Source of the DNA: Neisseria musculi
Lineage (GTDB): Bacteria > Pseudomonadota > Gammaproteobacteria > Burkholderiales > Neisseriaceae
NCBI RefSeq assembly: GCF_014297595.2
Contig: NZ_CP060414.2
Coordinates: 1,922,001-1,986,000, forward strand
Length of the DNA stretch: 64,000 bases
Direction: 5' to 3'
The position numbers were made by a program, and so were the translations under genes. The notes beneath the pieces were generated by a model. That model saw only the letters and a program-made list of their open reading frames with translations, ran no database searches and was not told the origin of the DNA. Shown here piece by piece: positions 54,224 through 63,274 of this stretch (positions are counted from its first letter, which is position 1; the number at the start of each line of letters is the position of its first letter).

Positions 54224-54251
54224 GGCCGTCTGAAAATATATTCAGACGGCC
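54224..54251. terminator. inverted DUS pair between sdaA and recQ
   Basis: GGCCGTCTGAA, loop of 6, exact complement. It lies between convergent genes; the right arm includes the recQ stop codon. Confidence 0.75.
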
Positions 54252-56056
54252 TGATTATCGTTTTGGACAAACGTTTGGCAGATTTCGATGATGCCGCTGC
54301 CGAACTTATCGATTTTGGCTTCGCCCATGCCGTAGATGCCGTGCAGGTCGTTGAGCGTGGCGGGCAGTTTTTCAACGATGTCGCGCAGGGTTTTATCGCC
54401 GAACACCATATAGGCGGGCACTTCTTCGGCCCGCGCCCGCGCCAGCCGCCAACTTCGCAATGCCTGCCAGATGCGCTCTTCGCGCTCGGTGCGCAGCCAG
54501 GTTTCTTTGGGCTTTTGCAAGGCGGCTTTTTCGCGTTTGAGCGGGCGCAGCCACACTTCCTCGCTGCCTTTGAGCACGGCTTTGGCCGCTGCGGTGAGCA
54601 CCAGCGCCTGATGGTGCAGCGGATTGACGGTGAGATAACCCAAGCCGATACACTGGCGGATGATGCCCCGCCATTCTTTTTCGCTGAAGTCGGCGCCGAT
54701 GCCGAACGTGGATAATTCATGGTGGCGGTTGCCGGCAATCCAAGCATCGTTTTTGCCGCGCAACACGTTAATCACATAACCTGCGGCAAACTGCTGGCCG
54801 ACACGGTACACGCAGCTTAAGAGTTTCTGCGCATGAACGGTGCCGTTAAAGCGCACGGGCGGGTGCAGGCAGTTGTCGCAATGGCCGCAGGGCCGGCCTG
54901 CTTCGCCGAAATGCTGCAACAGCAGCACGCGGCGGCAGGCGGCAGTTTCGCACACGGCCAGCATGGCATCGAGCTTTTGCAGCTCCACCTGCTTTTGCTC
55001 TTGGCTGCTTTCGCCGCTTTGGATACGCTCGCGCAAAACCACCCAGTCGTTGAGGCCGTAACACAGCCAGCTGACGGCAGGCAGGCCGTCGCGGCCGGCT
55101 CGGCCGGATTCCTGATAGAAATGTTCGATGCTCTGCGGCATATCGAGATGGGCAACAAAACGCACATCGGGCTTGTCGATGCCCATGCCGAAGGCCACCG
55201 TGGCCACCACGATGATATTGTCTTCGCGGGTGAAGCGCAGCCGGGCGGCTTCGCGCGCCTCCATGCTCAAACCCGCATGGTAAACAACGGCATCGTGGCC
55301 GTTTCCGCGCAGAAAAGCAGCCGTGTCTTCCACTTTTTTGCGGCTCAGGCAATAAACGATACCGCTCTGCCCCGCCATCTGCCTGGTAATAAAATCAAGC
55401 AGTTGTTTTTTGCCGTTGTTTTTTTCGATAACCTGGTAATAAATGTTGGAGCGGTCGAAACCGGCGATAAATTCGGGGGCATCGCCCAAATGCAGATAAT
55501 GTTTGATGTCGGCGCGGGTGGCGGCATCAGCGGTGGCCGTAAGCGCGATGCGGGGAACATGGGGATAGCGTTCGGCCAGAATGCCCAGCCGGCGGTATTC
55601 GGGGCGGAAATCATGCCCCCACTGGCTCACGCAGTGGGCTTCATCAATGGCAAACAGGCTGACGGTGTGTTGGTCGAGAAAACGCAGAAAACGCTCAGTA
55701 ACCAGCCGTTCGGGGGCAACATAGAGCAGTTTCAGACAGCCGGATTCGATATCTTCGGCAATGCGGCGCGCTTCGTCCGGCGAAGTGCCGCTGTGTATAC
55801 CGGCGGCCGCCACGCCTGCGGTGTGCAGGTTGGCCACTTGGTCGTTCATCAGCGCAATCAGCGGCGACACCACCACCGCCACGCCTTCGCGCATCAGCGC
55901 AGGAATCTGGTAACACAGCGATTTGCCGCCGCCGGTGGGCATCAACACCAGCAGGCTGCCGCCCGCCGCCAGCCTGTCCACAATCTCGGCCTGGCTTCCG
56001 CGAAACTCGGGGTAGCCGAACACATCGTGCAGGATTCGGGCGGCGGTTTGGGGCAT
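54242..56056 (-). CDS. recQ: ATP-dependent DNA helicase RecQ, single HRDC
   Basis: 3'-5' helicase for recombination and repair. 604 residues from ATG 56056 (a TTG at 56071 is possible): Walker [11 protein letters not shown] (41-50), DEAH box in [20 protein letters not shown], motif VI with [10 protein letters not shown], the RQC zinc cysteines in [20 protein letters not shown], and one C-terminal HRDC domain (about 530-604). Gonococcal RecQ is described with three HRDC domains, so this shorter form stands out. The final A-V-stop comes from an uptake sequence. Confidence 0.95.
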   Translation of the reverse strand: MPQTAARILHDVFGYPEFRGSQAEIVDRLAAGGSLLVLMPTGGGKSLCYQIPALMREGVAVVVSPLIALMNDQVANLHTAGVAAAGIHSGTSPDEARRIAEDIESGCLKLLYVAPERLVTERFLRFLDQHTVSLFAIDEAHCVSQWGHDFRPEYRRLGILAERYPHVPRIALTATADAATRADIKHYLHLGDAPEFIAGFDRSNIYYQVIEKNNGKKQLLDFITRQMAGQSGIVYCLSRKKVEDTAAFLRGNGHDAVVYHAGLSMEAREAARLRFTREDNIIVVATVAFGMGIDKPDVRFVAHLDMPQSIEHFYQESGRAGRDGLPAVSWLCYGLNDWVVLRERIQSGESSQEQKQVELQKLDAMLAVCETAACRRVLLLQHFGEAGRPCGHCDNCLHPPVRFNGTVHAQKLLSCVYRVGQQFAAGYVINVLRGKNDAWIAGNRHHELSTFGIGADFSEKEWRGIIRQCIGLGYLTVNPLHHQALVLTAAAKAVLKGSEEVWLRPLKREKAALQKPKETWLRTEREERIWQALRSWRLARARAEEVPAYMVFGDKTLRDIVEKLPATLNDLHGIYGMGEAKIDKFGSGIIEICQTFVQNDNQAV

Positions 56057-56204
56057 GGGCAGCTTTCGCAAAGGCTCTGTGGGAAAGTGCGTATTTTAGC
56101 GTTTTTCGCCGGCGGCCGTCTGAAAATCCCAACACGGGTTATATCGCGGATCCCCTGATTTTCGGCACAACGGGCAAACCGCAGATTGTGCAGAACATGC
56201 CGAA

Positions 56205-56280
56205 ACGGTTCCGATGCCGCCCGGGCAGCCTGCCCAAACATTCTCTTTCGGCCACGGCGCGGTAACACCGTAACGGCAAC
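56205..56280 (+). repeat. degenerate GC-rich intergenic repeat, copy A
   Basis: Contains GATGCCGCCCGGGCAGCC, ACATTCTCTTTCGGCC and GGTAACACCGTAACGG. Aligns closely with 56943-57022. Lies between recQ and the small lipoprotein gene. Confidence 0.7.
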
Positions 56281-56396
56281 CGGGCGTCCCCCCCATCACG
56301 GCCGGGTTGGGTTGATTTTTTTGCCGCTTTCCATAAAAAGGCTTACCATTATGCGGTTTTAACCGAGCGGCTGTTTCGGCCGTCTGAAAGGAATTT

Positions 56397-56831
56397 ATGA
56401 ACACTTTGCGCTTTTTCTCCGCCGCAGCGGCCGCCCTGCTGCTGGCTGCCTGTGCCGGCACGTCCGGCCCTTCAGTGAGCGGCAGTTGGGAAAAAATCGG
56501 CACCACCTCCAACGGCAACATCCGGGCTTATGTAGACAAATCCAGCATCCGCAAAAACGGCAGCCTGGTTACTTTCCGCGACCGCAAAGTGGTGCAGAAA
56601 ACCGATGAAGAACGCTATGTGAACACGCCCGAATACAAAACCGCCGTGGGCACTTGGGAAATGCACTGCACCAACAAAACCTACCGCTTAACCGCCCTGC
56701 AGCTGCTAAACGAAAAAGGCACGGTGCTGCTGAACCAAACCTACACCGCCGCCGGCATCCGCCCCATGAGCATCATCAGCGGCTCGATAAACGAAAAACA
56801 GTTTGAAATGGTGTGCGGGCAAAACCCGTAA
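56397..56831 (+). CDS. small lipoprotein, surface-adhesin E-like
   Basis: 144-residue predicted lipoprotein with lipobox LLAAC (cysteine at about residue 19), then a WEKIG start and AYVDKSSIRKNGSLVTFRDR, EYKTAVGTWEMHCTNKTYR, a pattern like the surface-adhesin protein E family of Haemophilus and relatives. Adhesion is inference from family resemblance only. A DUS ends 8 bases before the ATG and its GAAAGGA end supplies the ribosome-binding site. Confidence 0.75.
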   Translation: MNTLRFFSAAAAALLLAACAGTSGPSVSGSWEKIGTTSNGNIRAYVDKSSIRKNGSLVTFRDRKVVQKTDEERYVNTPEYKTAVGTWEMHCTNKTYRLTALQLLNEKGTVLLNQTYTAAGIRPMSIISGSINEKQFEMVCGQNP

Positions 56832-57482
56832 ACCGATGCGTGAACGGCCGTCTGCACGCATTCAGACGGCCTAGACTTCTGCAAAACCATACCGCTGCTC
56901 CAACACAAGGCAGCAAACCGCATACCGCACCGATACTGCCAAGCCGATTCCGTTGCCGCCCGGGCGGCCGGCAAAACCATTCTCTTCGAGCCGGGGCACC
57001 GCAACACCGTAACGGAAAACGGAGCCGCCTTACCGCCAATCTGCCGAAACCGGCACCGGCAGCGAACTGCAGGCCATGCAGGCCGCAGGAAGCCGCACAC
57101 AATATTTTCAGACGGCCCAAACAGGCCGTGCAAGCAGTGCGCAACCCATGCCGATGCCGCTTTTGCGGCCGGCATAGCCATGCTGTTTGAACCAAGGCCG
57201 GCCAACGCCGTGATGGTGTGAAAACCGCCGGCAACGCTGAAATACCAAACAGGGCAAAACGATAAAACCGAATACAGCAAGCAGTGCCGAACCGTTCTTG
57301 ATGCAAGCGGGCAAAGCCGTGCCGGCCGGCATGCAATCCGCCATACCCCGAAAACACCGCAAAAGCCTGCCCCTTGCCGCCATTGACACCACACCAAACT
57401 GCGCGCCGCCCGAAACCGCCACCGATACCCGCCCCGTGAAAAACCATTACAATAACCACACTGCCAATTTTTCAGACGGCCT
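56832..57482. other. intergenic region rich in degenerate repeats
   Basis: No supported gene. Holds repeat copy B (56943-57022), a weaker related stretch near 57140-57215, and DUS copies near 56848-56872, 57105-57115 and just before the photolyase start. A 218-codon antisense frame here overlaps the lipoprotein gene and has no recognisable domain. Confidence 0.5.
56943..57022 (+). repeat. degenerate GC-rich intergenic repeat, copy B
   Basis: Contains GTTGCCGCCCGGGCGGCC, AAAACCATTCTCTTCGAGCC and GCAACACCGTAACGGAAAA. Nearest relative is copy A at 56205-56280; copy at 3030-3110 (minus) is more diverged. Confidence 0.75.
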
Positions 57483-58907
57483 ATGACTGCTCAACCGATA
57501 ACGCTGGTGTGGTTCCGCCGCAATTTGCGCCTCTTCGACAACACCTCCCTGCAAACCGCCATACGCCGCGGCCTGCCCGTGGCGGGCGCGTTTGTGTTCG
57601 ACCCTGCCGGCGAAACCGCCGCCGCGCGCAATGTGCGCCGTTCCGGTTTTATTTATCACAGCGTGGCAGCCTTTCAAACGGCCTTATCGGCTCAAAACAT
57701 GCCGCTTTATGTTTTGCACGGGCGTGCCGAACACGAAATCCCGCAACTGGCCGCCGCGCTGGCCGCCGACACCGTGGTGTGCGCCGAAAGCTACGAACCG
57801 CAAGGCAGGGAAGAAACCAATGCTGTCGGCCGCGCACTCGGCCGGCTGGGCTGTGAGCTTGTGCAGACCGATGATTTTGCCGTATTGCCCAAAGCCGCCG
57901 TGATGGCGCACACCGGCCGCCCCCACCCCGCTTTCCCACCCTATCAAACCGCCTGGCTGCAAACCTATGCCCAACGTTTCGGCACATGGAAACCGGCCGA
58001 CAACCGTCTCGAACTTGCCGCACTGCAAACACGCCTGCCCGAACACATCCGCCGCGCCCCGCCGCTGCCCGAGCCCGCCGCCCTCGGCATGGCCGCCGGC
58101 TCCCCCCCCCTGTTTGCCGGTGGCGAAGCAGCCGCACAGGCGCAGTTAAACCGCTTTCTCGAGCGCATCGGCCACCACCGCCTCGAGCGCGATTTTCCCG
58201 CCAAAAACGGCACTTCCCGCCTTTCGCCCTATATCGCCCACGGCATGCTCTCGCCCCGCCATTTGGTCTATCTGGCGCGGCAGCACGGCAGCGAAGGCGC
58301 ATCGACGTGGCTCAATAATCTGATTTTACGAGATTTTTTTCAGCAGACACTCTACCACCACCCCAACGCGGCGCAAGAAAGTTTCCGCCCCGAATACCGC
58401 AACCTGGCCTGGCCGGGCACAGCCGAATGGTTTGAACGCTGGAAAGCCGGTCAAACCGGCTATCCGATTATCGATGCCGCCATGCGCTGCCTGGCCGGCA
58501 GCGGCTGGCTGCACAACCGTTTGCGTGCGCTGGCGGCGGACTTTTTGGTGAAACACCTGCTCATCGACCCGCGCCTGGGCGAGGCATGGTTTGCCGAGCA
58601 GCTGACCGATTACGACTTGGCCGCCAACAACGGCGGCTGGCAGTGGGCGGCCGGCACAAGCGGCGGTGCGCCGCCCCATACCCACATTGCCAACCCCGTT
58701 TTGCAGTCGCAGAAATTCGACCCCGACGGCCGCTTTATCCGCCGCCACGTGCCCGAGCTGGCACACTTGGGCAAAGACCTGATCCACGCCCCGTGGTTGG
58801 CAAAAGAAAGCATACGCACCCACGGCTACCCTTCTCCCATCGTGAACCACAGCCAACAGCGTTTGCGGGCAGCGGCGTTTTTCAAGCAGCACGAACAAGC
58901 CGTCTGA
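57483..58907 (+). CDS. phrB: deoxyribodipyrimidine photolyase
   Basis: Light-dependent repair of cyclobutane pyrimidine dimers. 474 residues: N-terminal photolyase domain starting LVWFRRNLRLFDNTSL, and a C-terminal FAD-binding domain with SRLSPYIAHGMLSPRHL, ILRDFFQQTLYHHP, MRCLAGSGWLHNRLRALAAD and NNGGWQWAAGT. The final AV-stop is formed by a DUS. It starts directly after a DUS. Confidence 0.96.
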   Translation: MTAQPITLVWFRRNLRLFDNTSLQTAIRRGLPVAGAFVFDPAGETAAARNVRRSGFIYHSVAAFQTALSAQNMPLYVLHGRAEHEIPQLAAALAADTVVCAESYEPQGREETNAVGRALGRLGCELVQTDDFAVLPKAAVMAHTGRPHPAFPPYQTAWLQTYAQRFGTWKPADNRLELAALQTRLPEHIRRAPPLPEPAALGMAAGSPPLFAGGEAAAQAQLNRFLERIGHHRLERDFPAKNGTSRLSPYIAHGMLSPRHLVYLARQHGSEGASTWLNNLILRDFFQQTLYHHPNAAQESFRPEYRNLAWPGTAEWFERWKAGQTGYPIIDAAMRCLAGSGWLHNRLRALAADFLVKHLLIDPRLGEAWFAEQLTDYDLAANNGGWQWAAGTSGGAPPHTHIANPVLQSQKFDPDGRFIRRHVPELAHLGKDLIHAPWLAKESIRTHGYPSPIVNHSQQRLRAAAFFKQHEQAV

Positions 58908-58935
58908 AACCGCCCCAAACTTTTCAGACGGCCGC
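58894..58935 (+). terminator. DUS pair overlapping the phrB stop codon
   Basis: AAGCCGTCTGAAA (includes the TGA stop) and TTTTCAGACGGCC pair around about 12 bases. Probable transcription end of phrB. Confidence 0.65.
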
Positions 58936-59555
58936 CTGCCCGATTTAACAGCCGCGTCCGCACCGCTTACAATTCCATATTTGCCCGCCGCTGCGCCGTT
59001 CCCCCATAATGAATCCGCTTGATTTCCGGCACAAAGCAGGCTGCCGCCCATCCCAAGGCTAATCAGTGTTGCCCGCCGCCCTACCGCCCGGTTTGCGGCA
59101 GCCAAGCAAAAAGAGAGGCAGGCATCTAACCGATCAGGCGCACGGCAAACCCGCTGATTCGGCGCAAGACAGCAAGCCGCAGACCATGCAGACACTACAT
59201 AACCGGTTCGATACCGCTTTAGCCCCCACCCAACCACCCTCTTTGAGCCGAGGCACGACAGAGCCTTAACGGAAATACAGCAGATTCACGCTACAGACAA
59301 AAGTGTTTTCAGACGGCCTGAAAGCTTTGCAAAATTCATTTAGGCCGTCTGAAAATGCTTCAATGCCATCATTCCCGCACAGCAAAAACCCAGCCTGAAA
59401 ACCATCAAGTATTTTTATTTCAATAACTTACAAAATCCGACTGGGTTGCTGCCTGCGCGGGAGAGCCGGCAGGCTTGCAAAGCTGATAAAGATGGTTGAA
59501 TATTTCAGACGGCCTAAATGAATTTTGCAAAGCCCTCCGGCCTTGAAAACCGCCC
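58908..59555. other. intergenic region with dispersed repeat copy 2
   Basis: No supported gene. It holds the phrB end hairpin, the 204-bp dispersed repeat at 59342-59545, and a weak relative of the degenerate GC-rich family around 59190-59276. Confidence 0.5.
59342..59545. repeat. dispersed intergenic repeat, copy 2 (204 bp)
   Basis: Shares with 16586-16798, in order: AGGCCGTCTGAAA, AAAACCATCAAGTATTTT, GGCAGGCTTGC, GATGGTTGAATATTTCAGAC, AATTTTGCAAA. It lies between the convergent ends of phrB and the unrecognised gene at 59556. Confidence 0.85.
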
Positions 59556-59885
59556 CTAACCGCTGCGCCGCTTCAAAGCCGCCACCACCACTTCGCTCCG
59601 CAACGCTTGGCGGAACATCGTGCCAAACGGCATCACATCTTTATTCGCCACCACAATCACACATTTGCGGCTTTCAGGATTTTGCCAAATATCGAACCAC
59701 AAACCGCAGGCATGGGCGGCCATACGCACCGCCTGCCTGGTTCTCTCGGGCTGCAAAGCCAGCCTGAATAGCGCGGGATTGCGGATAAAATAATCACCAA
59801 GCCGGTTTTTCGACACCGCATAATCGGCCCTGTCGCGGTCGATGGGCAGTACAGGCACAGGCAATTGATTGACAATGTTCATCAT
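59556..59885 (-). CDS. hypothetical protein, unrecognised
   Basis: 109 residues beginning M-M-N-I-V-N (either ATG possible). AGGAAAA lies about 10 bases upstream. Soluble-looking mixed sequence: LGDYFIRNPALFRLAL, AAHACGLWFDIWQNPESRKC, VIVVANKDVMPFGTMFRQAL, and a basic end. No signal peptide or membrane helix. No family recognised; the balanced composition and ribosome-binding site favour a real gene. Transcribed minus strand, convergent with phrB. Confidence 0.6.
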   Translation of the reverse strand: MMNIVNQLPVPVLPIDRDRADYAVSKNRLGDYFIRNPALFRLALQPERTRQAVRMAAHACGLWFDIWQNPESRKCVIVVANKDVMPFGTMFRQALRSEVVVAALKRRSG

Positions 59886-60292
59886 GGCATATTTTTCCTA
59901 TTACGGCGACAGCCGGCCCGTGGTGAGTCTATGGTATTTTACAATCACCATAGCGCCGCTCCGCATGATACGGCTTATACTGCCCGCTTCCCGCCACCCT
60001 GCACGCATTTGAACGGTTTGGCCGCCACAGCCGGCAAAGGTTGCCTTTGTGGCACAAATCAAGCCGCCGCAAGACGTGTTGAATCAAAAACAGATACAAA
60101 AATGCCTACCGCCCACGGCCAAGCCAAAACCACTACCCAACCACCTGTTCATCGAAGAGGTTCAGGCAACAGGACTCAGGGATGCTTATATCAATAGCAT
60201 TACAAAAAGCTGTCTGAATATTTCAGACGGCTTTTCCAATTCTTTCGTTGTTTCGAAGCAAAATCTTGTGCGGCAGGCTCAGGCTTTTTTAC
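59886..60292. other. intergenic region before the M16 protease end
   Basis: No supported gene. A degenerate inverted DUS pair (CTGTCTGAATATTTCAGACGGC) lies near 60209-60232, likely ending the M16 protease transcript. Confidence 0.5.
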
Positions 60293-61609
60293 CTATTCCG
60301 GCTGTGTCTGCGCGGGCTGCACCGCCACTACGCTGGAGCGTTCGGGGGTGAGCAGGCGGGCGGCGGACTGCACATCGGCGGCGGTTACGTTTTGCAGACG
60401 GCGGCGGATTTCGGCTTCATCTCCGTGGCGGAAACCTCGGGTTTCGAGTCTGCCCATCAGCGAGGCTTGGGCACTCATCGAATCTTTGGCGTAGATTTCG
60501 GAGGCAGCCGCCTGCGCTCGCACCCGCTCCAGCTCGGTGCGGCTGATGCCGTTGCGGGCGATGTCGGCAATTTCACTGCGTATCATCTCGAGCAGCTCTT
60601 GTTCGCCCGTGCCGCCGGCGGGCATGGCGATAATGCTGAACAGCGGCATTTCGCGGCTGAACATATCGTAGTTCACGCCGATATCGAGTGCGGCCTGCCT
60701 GCCGCGCACCAGTTTTTTATCGAAGCGGCTGGAGGCGTTGCCGCCGAGCACATCGGAAAGCACATCAAGCGCGTAAGGCGTTTTATCATCGATGCGGTCG
60801 AGTTTGGGCACACGGTAGGAAAGGGCGAGCACGGGCTGGCGGGTAACGGCCGATTCGGTTTGCGCGCTCGCGGGGCGGGTTTCGGCGGCCTCGTTCACAA
60901 TGTTGCGCGGCGGCAGGGGCTTGGCGGGAACCGCGCCGAACAGCCGGCCGGCGGTTTTGAGGGTTTGTTTTGCGTCCACATCGCCCACCACCACCAGCAC
61001 GGCATTATTGGGGGCATACCATCGGCGGTACCACTGGCGCAAATCTTCGGCTTTGAGCGCGTGCAAATCGCCCATATAGCCGATAACGGGCGCGCGCAGG
61101 GCGGGGGTTTGGTAGCTGTTGAGATACACATGCTCCCACAGCTTGCCGAAGGGGTTGTCTTCGGTGCGCTGGCGGCGTTCTTCGCGTATCACGCTCATTT
61201 CGTTGGCGAACTCTTTGTCGCTGAAATTGAGGTTGGCCATGCGGTCGGCTTCCATTTTCAGCACTTCGGGCAGGTTTTGGGCGGCCACGTTTTCGTAATA
61301 CACGGTTTCGCTGCGGTTGGTGTAGGCGTTATTCTGGCCGCCCAATGCCGACACGCGGCGGCTGAATTCGCCCGAAGGCACGGCAGGCGTGCCTTTAAAC
61401 ATCATATGCTCGAGCGCGTGGCTCAGGCCGGTTTTGCCTTCCTGCTCATCGATGCTGCCCACTTTATACCAAAGCTGCGACACAGCCACCGGTGCGCGGC
61501 GGTCTTCTTTCACAATCACTTTCATGCCGTTGGGCAGCGTTTGCGAAAGCGTTTGCGCCCATGCGGGGGCGGCGGCGAGCAGCATCAGGAAAACAGTTGG
61601 GCGCAGCAT
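60293..61609 (-). CDS. M16-family zinc metalloprotease, exported
   Basis: Insulinase-type peptidase, 438 residues. Signal peptide about 1-18 (LMLLAAAPAWAQ); inverted zinc motif HALEH with H64, E67 and H68 in GLSHALEHMMFKGT; downstream glutamate within the ENVAAQNLPEVLKMEADR region. The second M16 half-domain (KPLPPRNIVNE onward) lacks the motif, as usual. Predicted periplasmic. Single gene, divergent from ftsY. Confidence 0.92.
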   Translation of the reverse strand: MLRPTVFLMLLAAAPAWAQTLSQTLPNGMKVIVKEDRRAPVAVSQLWYKVGSIDEQEGKTGLSHALEHMMFKGTPAVPSGEFSRRVSALGGQNNAYTNRSETVYYENVAAQNLPEVLKMEADRMANLNFSDKEFANEMSVIREERRQRTEDNPFGKLWEHVYLNSYQTPALRAPVIGYMGDLHALKAEDLRQWYRRWYAPNNAVLVVVGDVDAKQTLKTAGRLFGAVPAKPLPPRNIVNEAAETRPASAQTESAVTRQPVLALSYRVPKLDRIDDKTPYALDVLSDVLGGNASSRFDKKLVRGRQAALDIGVNYDMFSREMPLFSIIAMPAGGTGEQELLEMIRSEIADIARNGISRTELERVRAQAAASEIYAKDSMSAQASLMGRLETRGFRHGDEAEIRRRLQNVTAADVQSAARLLTPERSSVVAVQPAQTQPE

Positions 61610-61673
61610 GGTTTCTCCTTCAAAACAGATTGCGGCAGATGATAACTTCCGCCCGCCGATTAAACAAGGTTTG

Positions 61674-61704
61674 AGGCCGTCTGAACGCGCTTTTCAGACG
61701 GCCT
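61674..61704. repeat. inverted DUS pair between divergent genes
   Basis: AGGCCGTCTGAA, 7 or so bases, complement. It lies in the divergent interval between the M16 protease and ftsY, where no transcript should end. Confidence 0.7.
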
Positions 61705-61811
61705 GCAAATGATGTCGGCTTCACCGTGCCTTGTGCTTTCGAAGCATAGCCATTACCTGAAAATACGTTACAATCAGGCCTTGAAACCATTTTGAAAACA
61801 AGGGAAACCCC

Positions 61812-63143
61812 ATGTTCAGCTTTTTTAAACGCAAAAAAAACCAGAATAATGCCGAACCCGCCGCCGAGCCTGCGCAAACGGGCGCCGCGCCCGATGGGCA
61901 AAGCGCCTCCCCGCCGACAGAGCAAGCCTCTTCTTTGCCCGAAACACAGCCGCAAGCCGTTGGGGCACACCCGCCAAACCGTCCTGCCGCCCAACCGGCA
62001 GCAAACCCCGCCGACACCGAAACCGGCCTGCCCGGGCAAGACAACCCCAACGCGCCGGCGGCTGAAAGCCATATCAGGCCGTCTGAAAACGAAGCCGCGC
62101 CGGCGGCTGAAACCATACCGGCACCCGGCAGCAATGAAACAGCCGGAAGCCTGAAACAGCCCGGCGCCCTTACCGCCGCCGCCATGCCCGCCGCTCCGGC
62201 TGCCGCTGCTGCCGAAGCAGGCGAACCCGCTAAAACCGGCTGGGCGGCGCGCCTGAAAAAAGGCCTTGCCAAATCGCGCGACCACATGGCCAAATCGCTG
62301 GCGGGCGTGTTCGGCGGCGGGCAGATTGACGAAGATTTATACGAAGAGCTCGAAACCGTGCTGATCACCGGCGACATGGGCATGGAAGCCACCGATTATC
62401 TGATGAAAGACGTGCGCAAGCGCGTGTCGCTGCGCGGCCTCAAAGACGGCAGCGAGTTGCGCGGTGCCTTAAAAGACGCGGTTTACGATTTAATCAAACC
62501 GCTGGAGCAGCCGCTGGCCATCCCCGACAGCGGCCAACCGTTTGTGATTATGCTGGCGGGCATCAACGGCGCGGGCAAAACCACTTCCATCGGCAAGCTC
62601 GCCAAATATTTCCAATCACAGGGCAAATCGGTGCTGCTGGCCGCGGGCGACACCTTCCGCGCCGCCGCCCGCGAGCAGTTGCAGGAATGGGGGGCGCGCA
62701 ACGGCGTTACCGTGATTTCGCAAACCACCGGCGATTCTGCCGCTGTGTGCTTCGATGCCGTTGAGGCCGCCAAAGCGCGCGGCATCGATATTGTGCTGGC
62801 CGACACCGCCGGCCGCCTGCCCACGCAGCTTCACCTGATGGAAGAAATCAAAAAAGTGAAGCGGGTGCTGCAAAAATCCCTACCCGATGCACCGCACGAA
62901 ATCATCTTGGTGCTGGATGCCAACATCGGCCAAAATGCCATCGGCCAGGTTGCCGCCTTTGATGATGCGCTGGGGCTCACCGGGCTGATTGTTACCAAGC
63001 TGGACGGCACCGCCAAAGGCGGCATTCTTGCCGCGCTCGCCGGCAACCGCCCGATTCCCGTGCGCTATATCGGTGTAGGCGAGGGCATAGACGACCTGCG
63101 CCCGTTTAGCGCACAAACATTTATAGATGCTTTGTTGGATTAA
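61812..63143 (+). CDS. ftsY: signal recognition particle receptor FtsY
   Basis: GTPase receptor for the SRP at the inner membrane. 443 residues: a poorly conserved Ala/Pro/Glu-rich N-terminal region (about 1-140) containing a DUS-encoded IRPSENEA; N domain with [20 protein letters not shown] domain with G1 [10 protein letters not shown] (about 250-259), [25 protein letters not shown], and [10 protein letters not shown]. Start ATG at 61812. Confidence 0.97.
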   Translation: MFSFFKRKKNQNNAEPAAEPAQTGAAPDGQSASPPTEQASSLPETQPQAVGAHPPNRPAAQPAANPADTETGLPGQDNPNAPAAESHIRPSENEAAPAAETIPAPGSNETAGSLKQPGALTAAAMPAAPAAAAAEAGEPAKTGWAARLKKGLAKSRDHMAKSLAGVFGGGQIDEDLYEELETVLITGDMGMEATDYLMKDVRKRVSLRGLKDGSELRGALKDAVYDLIKPLEQPLAIPDSGQPFVIMLAGINGAGKTTSIGKLAKYFQSQGKSVLLAAGDTFRAAAREQLQEWGARNGVTVISQTTGDSAAVCFDAVEAAKARGIDIVLADTAGRLPTQLHLMEEIKKVKRVLQKSLPDAPHEIILVLDANIGQNAIGQVAAFDDALGLTGLIVTKLDGTAKGGILAALAGNRPIPVRYIGVGEGIDDLRPFSAQTFIDALLD

Positions 63144-63196
63144 TCCGAACCTCCGCCCGCCCCCTGTTTTTTGCAGGCGGGCGCGGCAAAACCGTT

Positions 63197-63230
63197 TCAG
63201 GCCGTCTGAAAACCGTTTCAGACGGCCTGA
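63197..63230. terminator. inverted DUS pair between ftsY and TonB-dependent receptor
   Basis: TCAGGCCGTCTGAAA, loop of 4, exact complement. It serves two convergent genes; a GC-rich imperfect hairpin at about 63150-63185 precedes it. Confidence 0.8.
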
Positions 63231-63274
63231 GATTTAATGCCGCCAGCGGCTGCGGCAGAATGCGGCTTTGAATG

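Noticed and set aside
54833..56158. 441-codon frame antisense to recQ
   Set aside because: No domain, and recQ is complete with all helicase motifs on the other strand.
56741..57397. 218-codon minus-strand frame after the small lipoprotein
   Set aside because: Overlaps the lipoprotein 3' end and intergenic repeats; Cys/Trp/Arg-rich with no recognisable domain.
60248..61642. 464-codon frame antisense to the M16 protease
   Set aside because: The protease has a signal peptide and intact zinc motif; the antisense frame has His/Gly-rich shadow composition.
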